Under the pieces are notes generated by a model. It made no database searches, was not told where the DNA came from, and saw only the letters and a program-made list of their open reading frames with translations. Positions 36,969 to 45,798 of a stretch of 64,000 nucleotides of DNA are shown in pieces. Both the position numbers and the translations under genes were made by a program. The stretch is from NCBI RefSeq assembly GCF_000829675.1, contig NZ_BBRX01000023.1:1-64000 (forward strand). Reading direction: 5' to 3'. This DNA is from Acinetobacter rudis. GTDB taxonomy: Bacteria; Pseudomonadota; Gammaproteobacteria; Pseudomonadales; Moraxellaceae. The number at the start of each line of letters is the position of its first letter. The stretch's first letter is position 1.

Positions 36969-38159
36969 ATGTCCGTGAAACTTCTACCACAAACTGCGTT
37001 AATCCATGCCCCTCGCAAAGCACCCCAGTTACTTAATTCGATCCAACCTCCGGTGTATCGTGCATCAACCATAATTTTTAATAATACAGATGCCCTATTT
37101 AATCGCCATTGGACGGATGACTATGACTATAGTTATGGTACACACGGCACGCCAACAACTTACACTTTAGCCGATCAGATTGCGCAAATTGAGGGTGGAT
37201 TACATAGCTTGCTTGCACCAAGTGGATTGTCTGCAATCAATTTGGTTAATAGCTGCTTACTGGCAAAAGGTGATGAAGTTTGGGTCGCTGACAATATCTA
37301 TGGCCCAAACATGGAGCATCTACAGTACTTACAAAAACAATATGCCATTCAAGTGAAAGTTTATGACCCAACCAATGCAAATACCTTTCGACCGAGTGCA
37401 AAGACCAAGCTCCTTTGGTTAGAGGCAGCAGGTTCAGTTACGCTTGAATTTCCTGACTTGGTCAATCTGGTCAAAAAAGCCCAACATGCTGGTGTTATCA
37501 CCGCCTTAGACAATACCTGGGGAGCAGGCCTAGCATTTAACGCTTTTGACTTCTCTGAACAACATCTAAGCGTAGATTTAACTGTACATGCCCTCACTAA
37601 ATATCCAAGTGGTGGGGGTGATATCTTAATGGGCTCAGTAGTGACTCGTGATAAAACGCTTTATCACAAACTATGGCAAATGCATGCCTTACAAGGTGTA
37701 TCTGTATCAGGTGATGATGTTGCTCAAGTGCAACGAAGCCTTTGCTCTATGCGCCTACGCTACCAACAACAATCGCAAACCACGCTTGAACTCTTGCCAT
37801 GGCTGAAACAGCAACCACAATTTGCTCAAGTTCTTCATCCTGCTGATACAGAAGGTCACGGTTACCAATATTGGCAAGAGGTATGTGAAAGTGGCTTAAG
37901 TGCAGGTTTAGTAAGTGTTATTTTTAAATCTGAATATGACCTGCAGGCTGTTCGTAATTTTTGTGATCAACTGCAACTCTTTAAACTTGGTTTTAGCTGG
38001 GGTGGGCCAATCAGCCTTGTCATGCTCTATCAACTCAAACACATGCGTCAGCTTCCACACAACCATCTTGAACAAGGTATCTTAGTCCGTTTCTGTATCG
38101 GACTGGAGCAGCGAGAAGACTTGCAAGCCGATCTAGAACAAGCGCTATCTATACTCTAA
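36969..38159 (+). CDS. metC: Cystathionine beta-lyase-like PLP enzyme (Cys/Met metabolism family)
   Basis: PLP-dependent C-S lyase, probably cystathionine to homocysteine, pyruvate and ammonia. 396 residues from ATG 36969 (MSVKLLPQTAL); an upstream TTG at 36891 gives an unlikely 26-residue extension. Features: YSYGTHGTPTTYTL, the PLP-stacking Tyr in DNIYGPN, ALDNTWGAG and the Schiff-base lysine in VHALTKYPSGGGD, with the C-terminal FSWGGPISL. The TKYPSGGGD form is typical of MetC rather than MetB. It may be a sulfur-amino-acid catabolic lyase. Its terminator follows. Confidence 0.85.
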   Translation: MSVKLLPQTALIHAPRKAPQLLNSIQPPVYRASTIIFNNTDALFNRHWTDDYDYSYGTHGTPTTYTLADQIAQIEGGLHSLLAPSGLSAINLVNSCLLAKGDEVWVADNIYGPNMEHLQYLQKQYAIQVKVYDPTNANTFRPSAKTKLLWLEAAGSVTLEFPDLVNLVKKAQHAGVITALDNTWGAGLAFNAFDFSEQHLSVDLTVHALTKYPSGGGDILMGSVVTRDKTLYHKLWQMHALQGVSVSGDDVAQVQRSLCSMRLRYQQQSQTTLELLPWLKQQPQFAQVLHPADTEGHGYQYWQEVCESGLSAGLVSVIFKSEYDLQAVRNFCDQLQLFKLGFSWGGPISLVMLYQLKHMRQLPHNHLEQGILVRFCIGLEQREDLQADLEQALSIL

Positions 38160-38178
38160 TCCCCTGTAAACACTCAAG

Positions 38179-38211
38179 CGAATCAATGCCACTATTGCTG
38201 GCATTGATTCG
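38179..38211 (+). terminator. Hairpin after metC-like gene
   Basis: 12-bp perfect stem CGAATCAATGCC / GGCATTGATTCG with a 9-nt loop, 20 bp after the stop. There is no long T-run, so termination would be weak or factor-assisted. Confidence 0.55.
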
Positions 38212-38379
38212 ATCTAACACAATCAAAAATAAAGCATTAAAAATTAATTTAGCAGCCAAATCATGATTTACAAGTCCTATATTTCATGTAAGGCTGTACA
38301 AAAGATCTACAACTTAAAACTACATATGCCCTGCTGATTGATAGCAACCACTCAATAACGATGAAAAGGTATAAAAAAG

Positions 38380-39960
38380 ATGACAGCAATTACCATCGCA
38401 AAAAAATCATCCGATCCAACACAAGATGTCGTTTTATACGCTCAATTTGCAAATCGCCATGGACTAATTGCGGGTGCAACAGGTACAGGAAAAACGGTAA
38501 CACTCAAAGTATTGGCTGAGAGTTTTTCACGCATAGGCGTTCCTGTATTTTTAGCTGATGCTAAAGGTGATGTATCGAGTATTGCTAAGGCTGGCAGCAG
38601 CAACCCAAAATTTGAAGCACGAATTCAATCTCTTGGCATTGCCTCTATCGATTTTGCTGCTTCTCCAGTCACATTTTGGGATCTATTTGGTGAGCAAGGG
38701 CATCCAATTCGTACCACCATTACCGAAGTTGGCCCTTTATTACTTGCACAAATGCTCAATTTAAATGACACACAACAAGGTGTTTTATCCGCAGTTTTCC
38801 GTGTGGCTGATGACCAAGGCCTGCTATTAATCGACTTTAAAGATCTAAAAGCAATGTTGAGTTATGTCAGTGAAAATGCGGGTGAACTTAAAGCTGAATA
38901 TGGCAATTTATCACCAGCCAGTTTAGGCGCTATTCAACGTAACTTATTGGCACTTGGCGATCAAGGCGGTGAACAATTTTTTGGTGAACCCAGTTTAGAT
39001 ATTTTAGATTTCATTCAAACTGACGCAAATGGTCATGGCTATATCAACCTACTGGCTGCAGATAAGTTGATGAATACTCCAAAGCTATACGCCACATTCT
39101 TACTCTGGATGCTTTCTGAACTATTTGAAAAACTTCCAGAAGTAGGCGATTTAGATAAACCTAAATTGGTGTTTTTCTTTGATGAAGCACATTTACTTTT
39201 TAATAATGCCAGCCCAACATTGCAAGAGAAAATCCAACAAGTGGTTCGTTTGATTCGATCTAAAGGTGTAGGAATTTACTTTATCTCACAAAGTCCTCTA
39301 GATATTCCAGAAGACGTTCTAGGGCAACTCGGTAATCGAGTTCAACATGCTTTACGCGCATTTACACCTAAAGATCAAAAGGCAGTAAAAACTGCAGCAG
39401 ATACATTTCGCGCCAATCCCGAGTTTAAAGTTGATGCAGCAATTACTGAATTAGCAATTGGTGAGGCTTTAATCAGCTGCTTAGATGAAAAAGGCACACC
39501 GCAAATTGTAGAACGCGCCTTAATCATGCCACCCTACTCTTCTTTTGATGCAATATCATCTGCAGAACGTCAGGCATTGATGCAACAAAGCCTGGTGGCT
39601 GGTGTATATGAACAGGCGGTAGATCGTGACAGTGCTTATGAAATGCTGCAACGCAAGGTGATCGAAAATACCGAGCAAAGACAGCGAGAAGCCGAAGCTA
39701 CTGCCCAAGCAAAACAAGATGAACTGTTAGCCAAGCAAAATGCGAAGCAACAAGAAGTACTCGAACGCCAACAGGCCAAGGAGCAAGAGCGTCTACTTAA
39801 AGAACAACAAAAAGAAGTCGAACGTCAAGCACGAGAGCGAGCAAAAATGACGCAAGATATCGTAGGCACTTTTGCCAAAAGTGCAGCGCGCAGTCTTGGT
39901 GGAAGTAGTGGTCAAAAACTCGTTCGTGGCATTTTAGGCTCATTATTTGGAAAACGTTAA
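38380..39960 (+). CDS. HerA-like/DUF853 P-loop ATPase (YjgR-like)
   Basis: 526 residues. Walker A GATGTGKT at residues 32-39, Walker B hydrophobic strand plus [11 protein letters not shown] (about 267), and an Arg-finger region following. The C-terminal 100 residues form a charged Gln/Glu/Arg-rich coiled coil (about 430-505) ending in a Gly/Ser-rich [14 protein letters not shown] tail. This is the layout of E. coli YjgR, a HerA/FtsK-superfamily protein of unknown role, presumed DNA or protein translocase. It is monocistronic. Confidence 0.87.
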   Translation: MTAITIAKKSSDPTQDVVLYAQFANRHGLIAGATGTGKTVTLKVLAESFSRIGVPVFLADAKGDVSSIAKAGSSNPKFEARIQSLGIASIDFAASPVTFWDLFGEQGHPIRTTITEVGPLLLAQMLNLNDTQQGVLSAVFRVADDQGLLLIDFKDLKAMLSYVSENAGELKAEYGNLSPASLGAIQRNLLALGDQGGEQFFGEPSLDILDFIQTDANGHGYINLLAADKLMNTPKLYATFLLWMLSELFEKLPEVGDLDKPKLVFFFDEAHLLFNNASPTLQEKIQQVVRLIRSKGVGIYFISQSPLDIPEDVLGQLGNRVQHALRAFTPKDQKAVKTAADTFRANPEFKVDAAITELAIGEALISCLDEKGTPQIVERALIMPPYSSFDAISSAERQALMQQSLVAGVYEQAVDRDSAYEMLQRKVIENTEQRQREAEATAQAKQDELLAKQNAKQQEVLERQQAKEQERLLKEQQKEVERQARERAKMTQDIVGTFAKSAARSLGGSSGQKLVRGILGSLFGKR

Positions 39961-40000
39961 AAGCATATCTTCACTATTTTTAATTTAAATATTTCAGAAT

Positions 40001-40051
40001 CTTACTTACATGTATACTCAGGTCATAAAAGCAAAACATACAGTAAGTAAG
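40001..40051. repeat. Inverted repeat with long arms between yjgR-like and globin genes
   Basis: CTTACTTAC (40001-40009) and GTAAGTAAG (40043-40051). With one bulged A the pairing extends inwards through TGTAT / ATACA to about 15 bp, leaving a loop of about 22 nt. It is not followed by a T-run. It may be a weak terminator, a cruciform or a pair of operator half-sites. Function unknown. Confidence 0.5.
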
Positions 40052-40176
40052 ATCAACTCAATTGACTTTTCTTCCAGCTAAAAATATATCCACATAGTGC
40101 ATAAAAAAGGGTATTCTAAAAATCCCATAAAATAATTAAGTATTTTTTTAACCTAGCTATTTACAAGCCACTCTTT

Positions 40177-40199
40177 AAAATGTATTTTAAATACATCTT
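40177..40199. promoter_or_regulatory. NsrR box upstream of the globin gene
   Basis: AAAATGTATTT-T-AAATACATCTT, an 11-1-11 palindrome with one mismatch that matches the known NsrR target pattern (AAGATGcATTT half-sites). It lies 25 bp before the ATG at 40224 and directly overlaps a -10-like TATAAC (40199-40204), so bound NsrR would block transcription. nsrR itself is the next gene. Confidence 0.85.
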
Positions 40200-40223
40200 A
40201 TAACAAACATAGCAGTTCTAGCC

Positions 40224-40991
40224 ATGACCATGACTCCACAGCAAATTGAACTTGTAAAAAGTACTGTCCCTGTTTTACGTGAAAACGGTGTTACATTAAC
40301 CAGTTATTTCTATAAGCGCATGCTTTCCAACAACCCTGATCTAAAAAATGTATTTAACATGGATAGCCAAACGTCTGGTCGTCAACCTCGTGCTCTTGCC
40401 GCTGCTGTATTGGCTTATGCTGAACACATTGAAAACCCAGCAGCTTTAGCAAAAGCAGTTGAACGAATGACGACCAAACACGTCAGTCTAGATATTCAAC
40501 CAGATCAATACTCAATTGTTGGTGAAAACTTACTCCATTCAATCAGTGAAGTTCTGGACGTACCATTTGAATCAGATTTAATCGAAGCATGGAAACAAGC
40601 TTACTTACAACTTGCTGATATTTTAATTGGTGTAGAAAAACAGAAATACCAAGCACTTGCAGCTAAAGAAGGGGGTTGGGCTGGCTGGAGAGGCTTTGAA
40701 ATTGCCAACATCGAGAACAGTGATGCTGGGCAACTCTTTACAGTGAAAGCATCTGATCAACAAGCGACAATTCCAGCAGTTGCCGGTCAATTTATTTCAG
40801 TAAAAGTTAAAGTTCCGGGTCATGACTTGCATCAACCACACCAATTTGTGTTGAGCAATGACCAAGACCAAACTTATCAATTTTTGGTTAAACCAGAAGA
40901 AAATCGTACTGAATTTTCAGTCTCAAACATTTTACTTGATCACTATGCTGTAGGTGATCGAGTTGAACTCAGTGCACCACTAAGCAAATAA
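40224..40991 (+). CDS. Flavohaemoglobin-like globin lacking the NAD(P)H domain
   Basis: 255 residues. Residues 1-150 are a flavohaemoglobin globin: FYKRML with the distal Tyr, the E-helix Gln and proximal His86 in TTKHVSLDIQPDQY. A ferredoxin-reductase-like beta barrel follows (about 150-253). The FAD-binding RxYS motif of Hmp is replaced by HQFVLSN, and the protein stops at the position where Hmp enters its NAD domain. No remnant follows; a hairpin and nsrR come next. The globin could bind or scavenge NO, but electron supply must come from elsewhere. An NsrR box overlaps the promoter. Confidence 0.85.
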   Translation: MTMTPQQIELVKSTVPVLRENGVTLTSYFYKRMLSNNPDLKNVFNMDSQTSGRQPRALAAAVLAYAEHIENPAALAKAVERMTTKHVSLDIQPDQYSIVGENLLHSISEVLDVPFESDLIEAWKQAYLQLADILIGVEKQKYQALAAKEGGWAGWRGFEIANIENSDAGQLFTVKASDQQATIPAVAGQFISVKVKVPGHDLHQPHQFVLSNDQDQTYQFLVKPEENRTEFSVSNILLDHYAVGDRVELSAPLSK

Positions 40992-41001
40992 GTTCTCTGC
41001 T

Positions 41002-41038
41002 AGCACCTTATGGACCCACAATTTATCCATAAGGTGCT
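41002..41038 (+). terminator. Hairpin after globin gene
   Basis: 13-bp perfect stem AGCACCTTATGGA / TCCATAAGGTGCT with an 11-nt loop, 10 bp after the stop, before nsrR. Only a weak T-tail follows, so partial read-through into nsrR is possible. Confidence 0.6.
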
Positions 41039-41173
41039 CTGTTGAACATCAAGCGATTAAAATAACTAAAACTAAAAAATCCCCGCCCCCTTCACAGGCG
41101 ATCAATTCATTCCTTTCTTTGCCTAATCACGTTATGATCACCACATCTTGCCCAGATAAAATGATGCAATCTC

Positions 41174-41611
41174 ATGCAACTTAACAAGTTTACTGATTAT
41201 GCTTTGCGAATATTGGTCTACATCTCCAAACCCAGAGATACGCCTTATACCATTGCAGAATTAGCCAAGAACCTAGAAGTTTCACAAAATCATTTAGTTA
41301 AAATCGTACATTTCATGTCGAAACGTGAGTGGATCACAACCATTCGTGGAAAAGGTGGTGGCATGTATCTCAACAATGCAACCTTAGAATTAAAACTGGG
41401 TGAGATTGTTCGCACCTTACAAGGCGACCAGCAAATCGTTGAATGCAATAACCCACCCTGTGTATTGCGCCCAAACTGCCAATTAAAAGGTATTTTAAAT
41501 CAGGCCTTAGAACAATTTTATCTTTCACTTGAACAATATAGTCTAGGCCAAGTACTCAATATGAGTCCTGAAGATCAGGAAAACTCACCCATTAGTTTTA
41601 TTACACTATGA
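41174..41611 (+). CDS. nsrR: NsrR, Rrf2-family nitric-oxide-sensing repressor
   Basis: 145 residues. Winged helix at the N-terminus (MQLNKFTDYALRILVYISK, then IAELAKNLEVSQNHLVKIVHF). Three cysteines C91, C96 and C102 (CNNPPCVLRPNC, spacing CX4CX5C) are the [Fe-S] cluster ligands of NsrR. NO destroys the cluster and relieves repression. The adjacent globin gene with a matching NsrR box is a direct candidate target. The next gene, engB, lies 90 bp downstream and is probably separate. Confidence 0.93.
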   Translation: MQLNKFTDYALRILVYISKPRDTPYTIAELAKNLEVSQNHLVKIVHFMSKREWITTIRGKGGGMYLNNATLELKLGEIVRTLQGDQQIVECNNPPCVLRPNCQLKGILNQALEQFYLSLEQYSLGQVLNMSPEDQENSPISFITL

Positions 41612-41701
41612 TTTTTCTTGACCATTACAGGTTTAATTCGCCTGAATGCCTCGCATCCTTTATAATAAGCAATAATTGTTTATGTTGAAAAGTTGAGTGC
41701 T

Positions 41702-42511
41702 ATGCATCGCAATAGTGGAAAATCTAGAAATAGTCGGGTCTCGAACACGCCAAAGACAAAAATTAGCTATGAGAAAAAAGCCGACCCTGCGATTTCAGAA
41801 TATTCAACAGCTTCGCTGAACTGGTTACGCCAAGCTGAATTCTTAATGAGTGCCCCTAAACTTAATCTTTGTGTTGAAGACACTGGATATGAGATTGCTT
41901 TTGCCGGTCGTTCTAATGCAGGTAAGTCCAGTGCAATCAATGCACTCACCAATCAAAAACAGCTAGCACGTGCCTCTAAGAGACCTGGTCGTACTCAAAT
42001 GATCAACTTCTTTAGCTTAGGCAACCCAGACCAACGCTTAGTTGACCTTCCTGGTTATGGCTATGCTGCGGTTCCAGAAGCAATGAAAATTGTTTGGCAA
42101 AAAGAATTAGAAAACTATCTTATCCACCGTAAAAGCCTACAAGGTCTGGTGCTGTTAATGGATATTCGTCATCCACTACAACACTTTGATGTGATGATGT
42201 TAGAGTGGGCCTACTCACGTAAACTGTTTGTACATGTTTTACTGACCAAATCAGATAAGCTCAATCGTGGTCCAGCAAGCAAAGCGCTTCTTGATGTACA
42301 ACAACAATTGAAAAAGATGAAACTTCAGTTCTCTATTCAACTGTTCTCATCCTTAAACAGACAAGGCTTAGAAGAGCTTGCTAGTGTAATGGCAGGACGT
42401 TTGAATTATACCTTGGAACAAACAGCTGAATTTGATCTAGATGCAATTCCAACAATCTCTGAAGATGATGTTGAAACTGAGACTGAGGCTGACCAGAGCA
42501 CTGAACAATAA
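41702..42511 (+). CDS. engB: Ribosome biogenesis GTP-binding protein EngB (YsxC/YihA)
   Basis: GTPase needed for late large-subunit assembly. 269 residues from ATG 41702 (a TTG at 41693 would add three). G1 GRSNAGKSS, G2 region around KRPGRTQMINFF, G3 DLPGYGYA, G4 LLTKSDKL and G5 SSL are all present. The protein is longer than E. coli EngB because of a polar N-terminal extension of about 40 residues and an acidic C-terminal tail (EDDVETETEADQS). It is monocistronic. Confidence 0.95.
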   Translation: MHRNSGKSRNSRVSNTPKTKISYEKKADPAISEYSTASLNWLRQAEFLMSAPKLNLCVEDTGYEIAFAGRSNAGKSSAINALTNQKQLARASKRPGRTQMINFFSLGNPDQRLVDLPGYGYAAVPEAMKIVWQKELENYLIHRKSLQGLVLLMDIRHPLQHFDVMMLEWAYSRKLFVHVLLTKSDKLNRGPASKALLDVQQQLKKMKLQFSIQLFSSLNRQGLEELASVMAGRLNYTLEQTAEFDLDAIPTISEDDVETETEADQSTEQ

Positions 42512-42573
42512 TCTATTTATTGAGTAAGCCAGTACATCATAGCTGTACCGTTTTATGGTGAGTATTGCTCAAA

Positions 42574-42624
42574 TGCCTTACTTTAGAACTCAAGGGAATG
42601 TTCCCATTTCTCCAAAGTAAGGCA
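42574..42624 (+). terminator. Nested hairpin after engB
   Basis: Outer arms TGCCTTACTTT (42574-42584) and AAAGTAAGGCA (42614-42624) pair perfectly over 11 bp. Inside lies a second stem GGGAA-tg-TTCCC (42594-42605). It sits between convergent genes and is a likely terminator or 3'-end stabiliser, but there is no U-run. Confidence 0.5.
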
Positions 42625-42704
42625 GCATCTGTTTAAAAATATATCATCTAAAAGCACAGTTTGAGTGCAGTTTTATCTCTCAAGCCAAGAGTATGTCTTC
42701 GGGC

Positions 42705-43646
42705 TTAACTCCACCAATAACGTAAGATATGGAAGAAAATTGGTGCAGAGAAACAAATAGAATCAATACGATCTAACATTCCACCATGTCCCTGAATTAA
42801 ATTCCCCCAGTCTTTTACGCCACGATCACGCTTAATTGCAGACATCACTAAGCCACCGAAAAAGCCAAAGATACAGACAATAAAGCCGATAACAGCAGCC
42901 TGAAGATAGCTAAATGGCGTTAACCATGACATCGCCACCCCTAAGGCCGTTGCCAAAAGTATCCCACCCAGTAGGCCTTCTATAGTTTTTGAAGGTGATA
43001 AATTTGGCGCAACCTTATGTTTTCCAAATAACTTCCCACATACATACTGCAATACATCAGATGTTTGCACCACCATAATCAGCCAAATCGCCAACCAAAT
43101 TTTCTCACCCTGAAAACCTGGAATGTTTAAGTTAAACAATGCAGGTACATGTGAAATACAGAAAACACTGATCATCAAACCCCATTGGATTTTGGCACTA
43201 CGCTCCAAAAAGTGTGTCGTATCTTCGGCCTTTAAACTTGCAATTGGGACCAATAAAAAAACATAAAGTGGAATAAAGAGTGAGTAAAGGCCATACCAGT
43301 TGCTATAGACCAAGTAGTACTGATAGGGAATAACAAAATAAAAAGCGATTAATAATGGAAAATAATCACCTCTACGAGTAGGTAGGAGGCTAACAAACTC
43401 ACGTAAAGCAAAGAAAGAGATAATCGCAAATAAAATAATAAAGACGGTTTGCCCCATAAATACAGCGATTGCAAGTACGATGAGCATCACCCACCATGCA
43501 TTTATACGAGCGTTAAGATTATCAATTACTGGGGAGTCTTTATCACCAGCACGACGTTTCAATATGAAGCCAATACTTGAAGCGATCACCAAAATGACAG
43601 AGAAGATCCCAAAAAGTAAGTAAGTTTGTTGAAAATTATTTAGCAT
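42705..43646 (-). CDS. CdsA-like phosphatidate cytidylyltransferase (YnbB-like)
   Basis: 313 residues, about eight transmembrane helices. The complete CDP-diglyceride synthase signature is present near the C-terminus (SAIKRDRGVKDWGNLIQGHG, then GMLDRID), so it should make CDP-diacylglycerol from phosphatidate and CTP. Overlaps the PlsC-like gene by one base. It stands opposite a YnbA-like CDP-alcohol phosphotransferase, as in the E. coli ynbA-ynbB locus, so I read it as the paralogue CdsA/YnbB of a specialised lipid module rather than the housekeeping CdsA, which usually neighbours uppS. Confidence 0.85.
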   Translation of the reverse strand: MLNNFQQTYLLFGIFSVILVIASSIGFILKRRAGDKDSPVIDNLNARINAWWVMLIVLAIAVFMGQTVFIILFAIISFFALREFVSLLPTRRGDYFPLLIAFYFVIPYQYYLVYSNWYGLYSLFIPLYVFLLVPIASLKAEDTTHFLERSAKIQWGLMISVFCISHVPALFNLNIPGFQGEKIWLAIWLIMVVQTSDVLQYVCGKLFGKHKVAPNLSPSKTIEGLLGGILLATALGVAMSWLTPFSYLQAAVIGFIVCIFGFFGGLVMSAIKRDRGVKDWGNLIQGHGGMLDRIDSICFSAPIFFHILRYWWS

Positions 43647-44329
43647 TATTTTAACTCATGTCCTTTTAAGTCCAATAAGCGCTGTTTCGCAAAACTTAAA
43701 AACTCAGCCTTATTCCAATCTGAATTATGAGGCAGTGGTTCACCAAAAATTACCGTAGAAAGTAAAGGCAATGGCATCAGTACACCTTTTGGCATCACAC
43801 GTTTTAAGTTGGAAATCCACACAGGAACAAACTCTACATGCGGATACTGTAAGCTCAGATGATATAAGCCACTTTTAAAGTCTAAAAGCTCAGTATCATC
43901 ACTTAAATTACGCGTACCCTCAGGGAAAAAAATAATCGAATCGCCCTGATCCAATGCTTCTTTAATTGCGGCCAATGGGTCAGCAGAACCCGCTGCATTA
44001 CGTACAATGGTAATTCCCGAAAATGTATCCTGAATCAGAAAGCGACGAAAACCATCCTTTAACCAATAATCGGATGCAGCAACAGGTCGAGTTTTCTGAC
44101 GAATCTCTTTGGGTAAAGATGACCACAACAAAATAAAATCAATATGGCTATTATGATTAGCAAAATAAATTCGTTGTTTTTGCTCAGGTTGACACCCTAC
44201 CCATAAACTACGTGCTCCCGTTAGCGAGCGTGCGCCACGTCGTACGCAAAAAGAAAGAAACCGTGCAAGTTGTTTAGAAATAGCATGATCACTTGGGTCT
44301 GTTGGAGAAGATGATGGTGTATTATTCAT
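43646..44329 (-). CDS. PlsC-like 1-acyl-glycerol-phosphate acyltransferase
   Basis: 227 residues with the acyltransferase motifs NHNSHIDF (HX4D, catalytic His-Asp) and FPEGTRNLSD (substrate-binding). The amphipathic fold lacks a clear signal peptide and acts at the inner-membrane face. Stop and next start overlap by one base with the CdsA-like gene, so the two make one unit: acylate a lysophosphatidate, then activate it with CTP. A housekeeping plsC elsewhere is expected. Confidence 0.87.
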   Translation of the reverse strand: MNNTPSSSPTDPSDHAISKQLARFLSFCVRRGARSLTGARSLWVGCQPEQKQRIYFANHNSHIDFILLWSSLPKEIRQKTRPVAASDYWLKDGFRRFLIQDTFSGITIVRNAAGSADPLAAIKEALDQGDSIIFFPEGTRNLSDDTELLDFKSGLYHLSLQYPHVEFVPVWISNLKRVMPKGVLMPLPLLSTVIFGEPLPHNSDWNKAEFLSFAKQRLLDLKGHELK

Positions 44330-44451
44330 TGCTACAACCCAATTCCCTATTTTTCATATTGACTGCTCTACAACAGCAGCAGCGTAGATTTGATATATAG
44401 GAAAATATCCCATAATATTCAGATATTTTACACATATAATTTCCTTTGCCT

Positions 44452-44850
44452 ATGAAACAGACAATTAAAAATACTCAACGCTATAATTTTCTGTCTGCTT
44501 TTTTTGCACTCGTGCTCTGGGGCTCATGGTCATTTTATGTAAATAATCAGCAGGCGGGCTTTGAAGCAGGATTAATTTCAGGTATTGCACAAGGACTCTG
44601 TAGCTTTTTAATTACTCTATTTATGACCTTCCTGATTGAGAAACAGTTTAATTTCTATCGAAGCAATTTCACAAAATTAATCCTCCCTCCAATCATCACC
44701 GTACTGTTCACTGGCTCATGTTTAGTCACCGTTCATTTACTTATTCACACCCCAGATATTGTTAAAACAATATCTCCAGCATTAACAGTTGCGCTAATCT
44801 TTGCGTTCTTTACAAACATTAAACTCTATAAACAAATGCCAGCACTGTAA
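44452..44850 (+). CDS. Hypothetical small membrane protein
   Basis: 132 residues from ATG 44452 (the first in-frame codon, TTG at 44446, is unlikely). Four hydrophobic segments (about 12-30, 38-63, 75-97, 103-122). A short basic N-terminus suggests inner-membrane insertion with cytoplasmic N-terminus. No family is recognised. It lies 26 bp ahead of the CDP-alcohol phosphotransferase gene on the same strand and divergent from the PlsC/CdsA pair, so it is probably part of the same lipid module. Confidence 0.65.
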   Translation: MKQTIKNTQRYNFLSAFFALVLWGSWSFYVNNQQAGFEAGLISGIAQGLCSFLITLFMTFLIEKQFNFYRSNFTKLILPPIITVLFTGSCLVTVHLLIHTPDIVKTISPALTVALIFAFFTNIKLYKQMPAL

Positions 44851-44876
44851 AACCTTTAGCAAATGCGAAGTACATA

Positions 44877-45572
44877 ATGAAGCCAAACTCTCAATCAGAT
44901 GCTCAACAAACCAATCTAGACTCTTCACTTGATAATCGTCGTCCACTGAAAGTTCGTGATGTCGGCCTTGTAACACGCTTTGCGCGTTGGTTAAGTCAAA
45001 AGTCAATTACCCCCAACCATATTTCTATTGCCAGTATTTTCTTTGCTGCCTTAGCCGCGATATGTTTATTTGCTGTACCTCAATTTTCAGGTATCACCCA
45101 AGTTGCACTCTATCTCCTCGCAGCATTATTTATACAAGGGCGTCTGCTGTGTAATTTGTTTGATGGTTTAGTGGCTATTGAAGGAGGTAAGTCAACTGCC
45201 TCAGGTGAACTATTTAATGATATTCCAGATCGAATCTCTGACCCATTGATTATTGTCGCTGCAGGTTACTCATTAATCTGTGTAGGATACGGTGATACTT
45301 TAGCTTGGTCAGCAGCATTATTGGCTGTATTGACTGCTTATATTAGAACCCTAGCCGTTTCCATTGGCGCTCCTGCAAACTTTACTGGACCGATGGCAAA
45401 ACAGCACCGCATGGCCTTATTAACCTTCGCGTGTATACTCAGCGCGATAGAACAATATATCTGGCAACACGATTATGTCATGCTCATTACACTCATTATT
45501 TTAAATATTGGTTGTGCAATTACTGTATGGCGCCGCGCGTATATTGCTTATTGTTTTTTAGAAAAGAAATAA
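44877..45572 (+). CDS. YnbA-like CDP-alcohol phosphatidyltransferase family protein
   Basis: 231 residues, about six transmembrane helices. The CDP-alcohol phosphotransferase motif is altered: canonical DxxDGxxAR-x8-GxxxDxxxD reads here N93-LF-D96-G97-LV-A-I101, then x8, G110-ELF-N114-DIP-D118. Two of four Asp are Asn and the Arg is Ile. The same Asn substitutions occur in E. coli YnbA, which supports homology to that group. It would join a CDP-lipid to an unidentified alcohol, or do something other than classical transfer. Terminator at 45648-45678. Confidence 0.8.
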   Translation: MKPNSQSDAQQTNLDSSLDNRRPLKVRDVGLVTRFARWLSQKSITPNHISIASIFFAALAAICLFAVPQFSGITQVALYLLAALFIQGRLLCNLFDGLVAIEGGKSTASGELFNDIPDRISDPLIIVAAGYSLICVGYGDTLAWSAALLAVLTAYIRTLAVSIGAPANFTGPMAKQHRMALLTFACILSAIEQYIWQHDYVMLITLIILNIGCAITVWRRAYIAYCFLEKK

Positions 45573-45647
45573 GTCACGTCATATCAACATAGTCGTGAGA
45601 TTTAATATTTAAGCCACAACCTATTAAAACAAATTATTTTTCATCAT

Positions 45648-45678
45648 AAAGCTGATATCTCCATGAGGTATCAGCTTT
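45648..45678 (+). terminator. Terminator of the YnbA-like gene
   Basis: 10-bp stem AAAGCTGATA / TATCAGCTTT with an 11-nt loop, then an AT-rich tail, 76 bp after the stop. Confidence 0.65.
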
Positions 45679-45798
45679 ATTGTCTAACAAAATACATCAT
45701 CTATTGACAGTAGAATGTCCCCAATTGATTGGCTGCTTTACATTCACCTTTTTAAACTAAATATAGGCAAGTTATTTGCACCTAACAACAATAAGGAT

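Noticed and set aside
40991..41173. Possible leftover NAD(P)H domain of the flavohaemoglobin after the stop
   Set aside because: The 180 bp hold a hairpin and the nsrR promoter region; no frame resembles the missing domain, so there is no simple frameshift.
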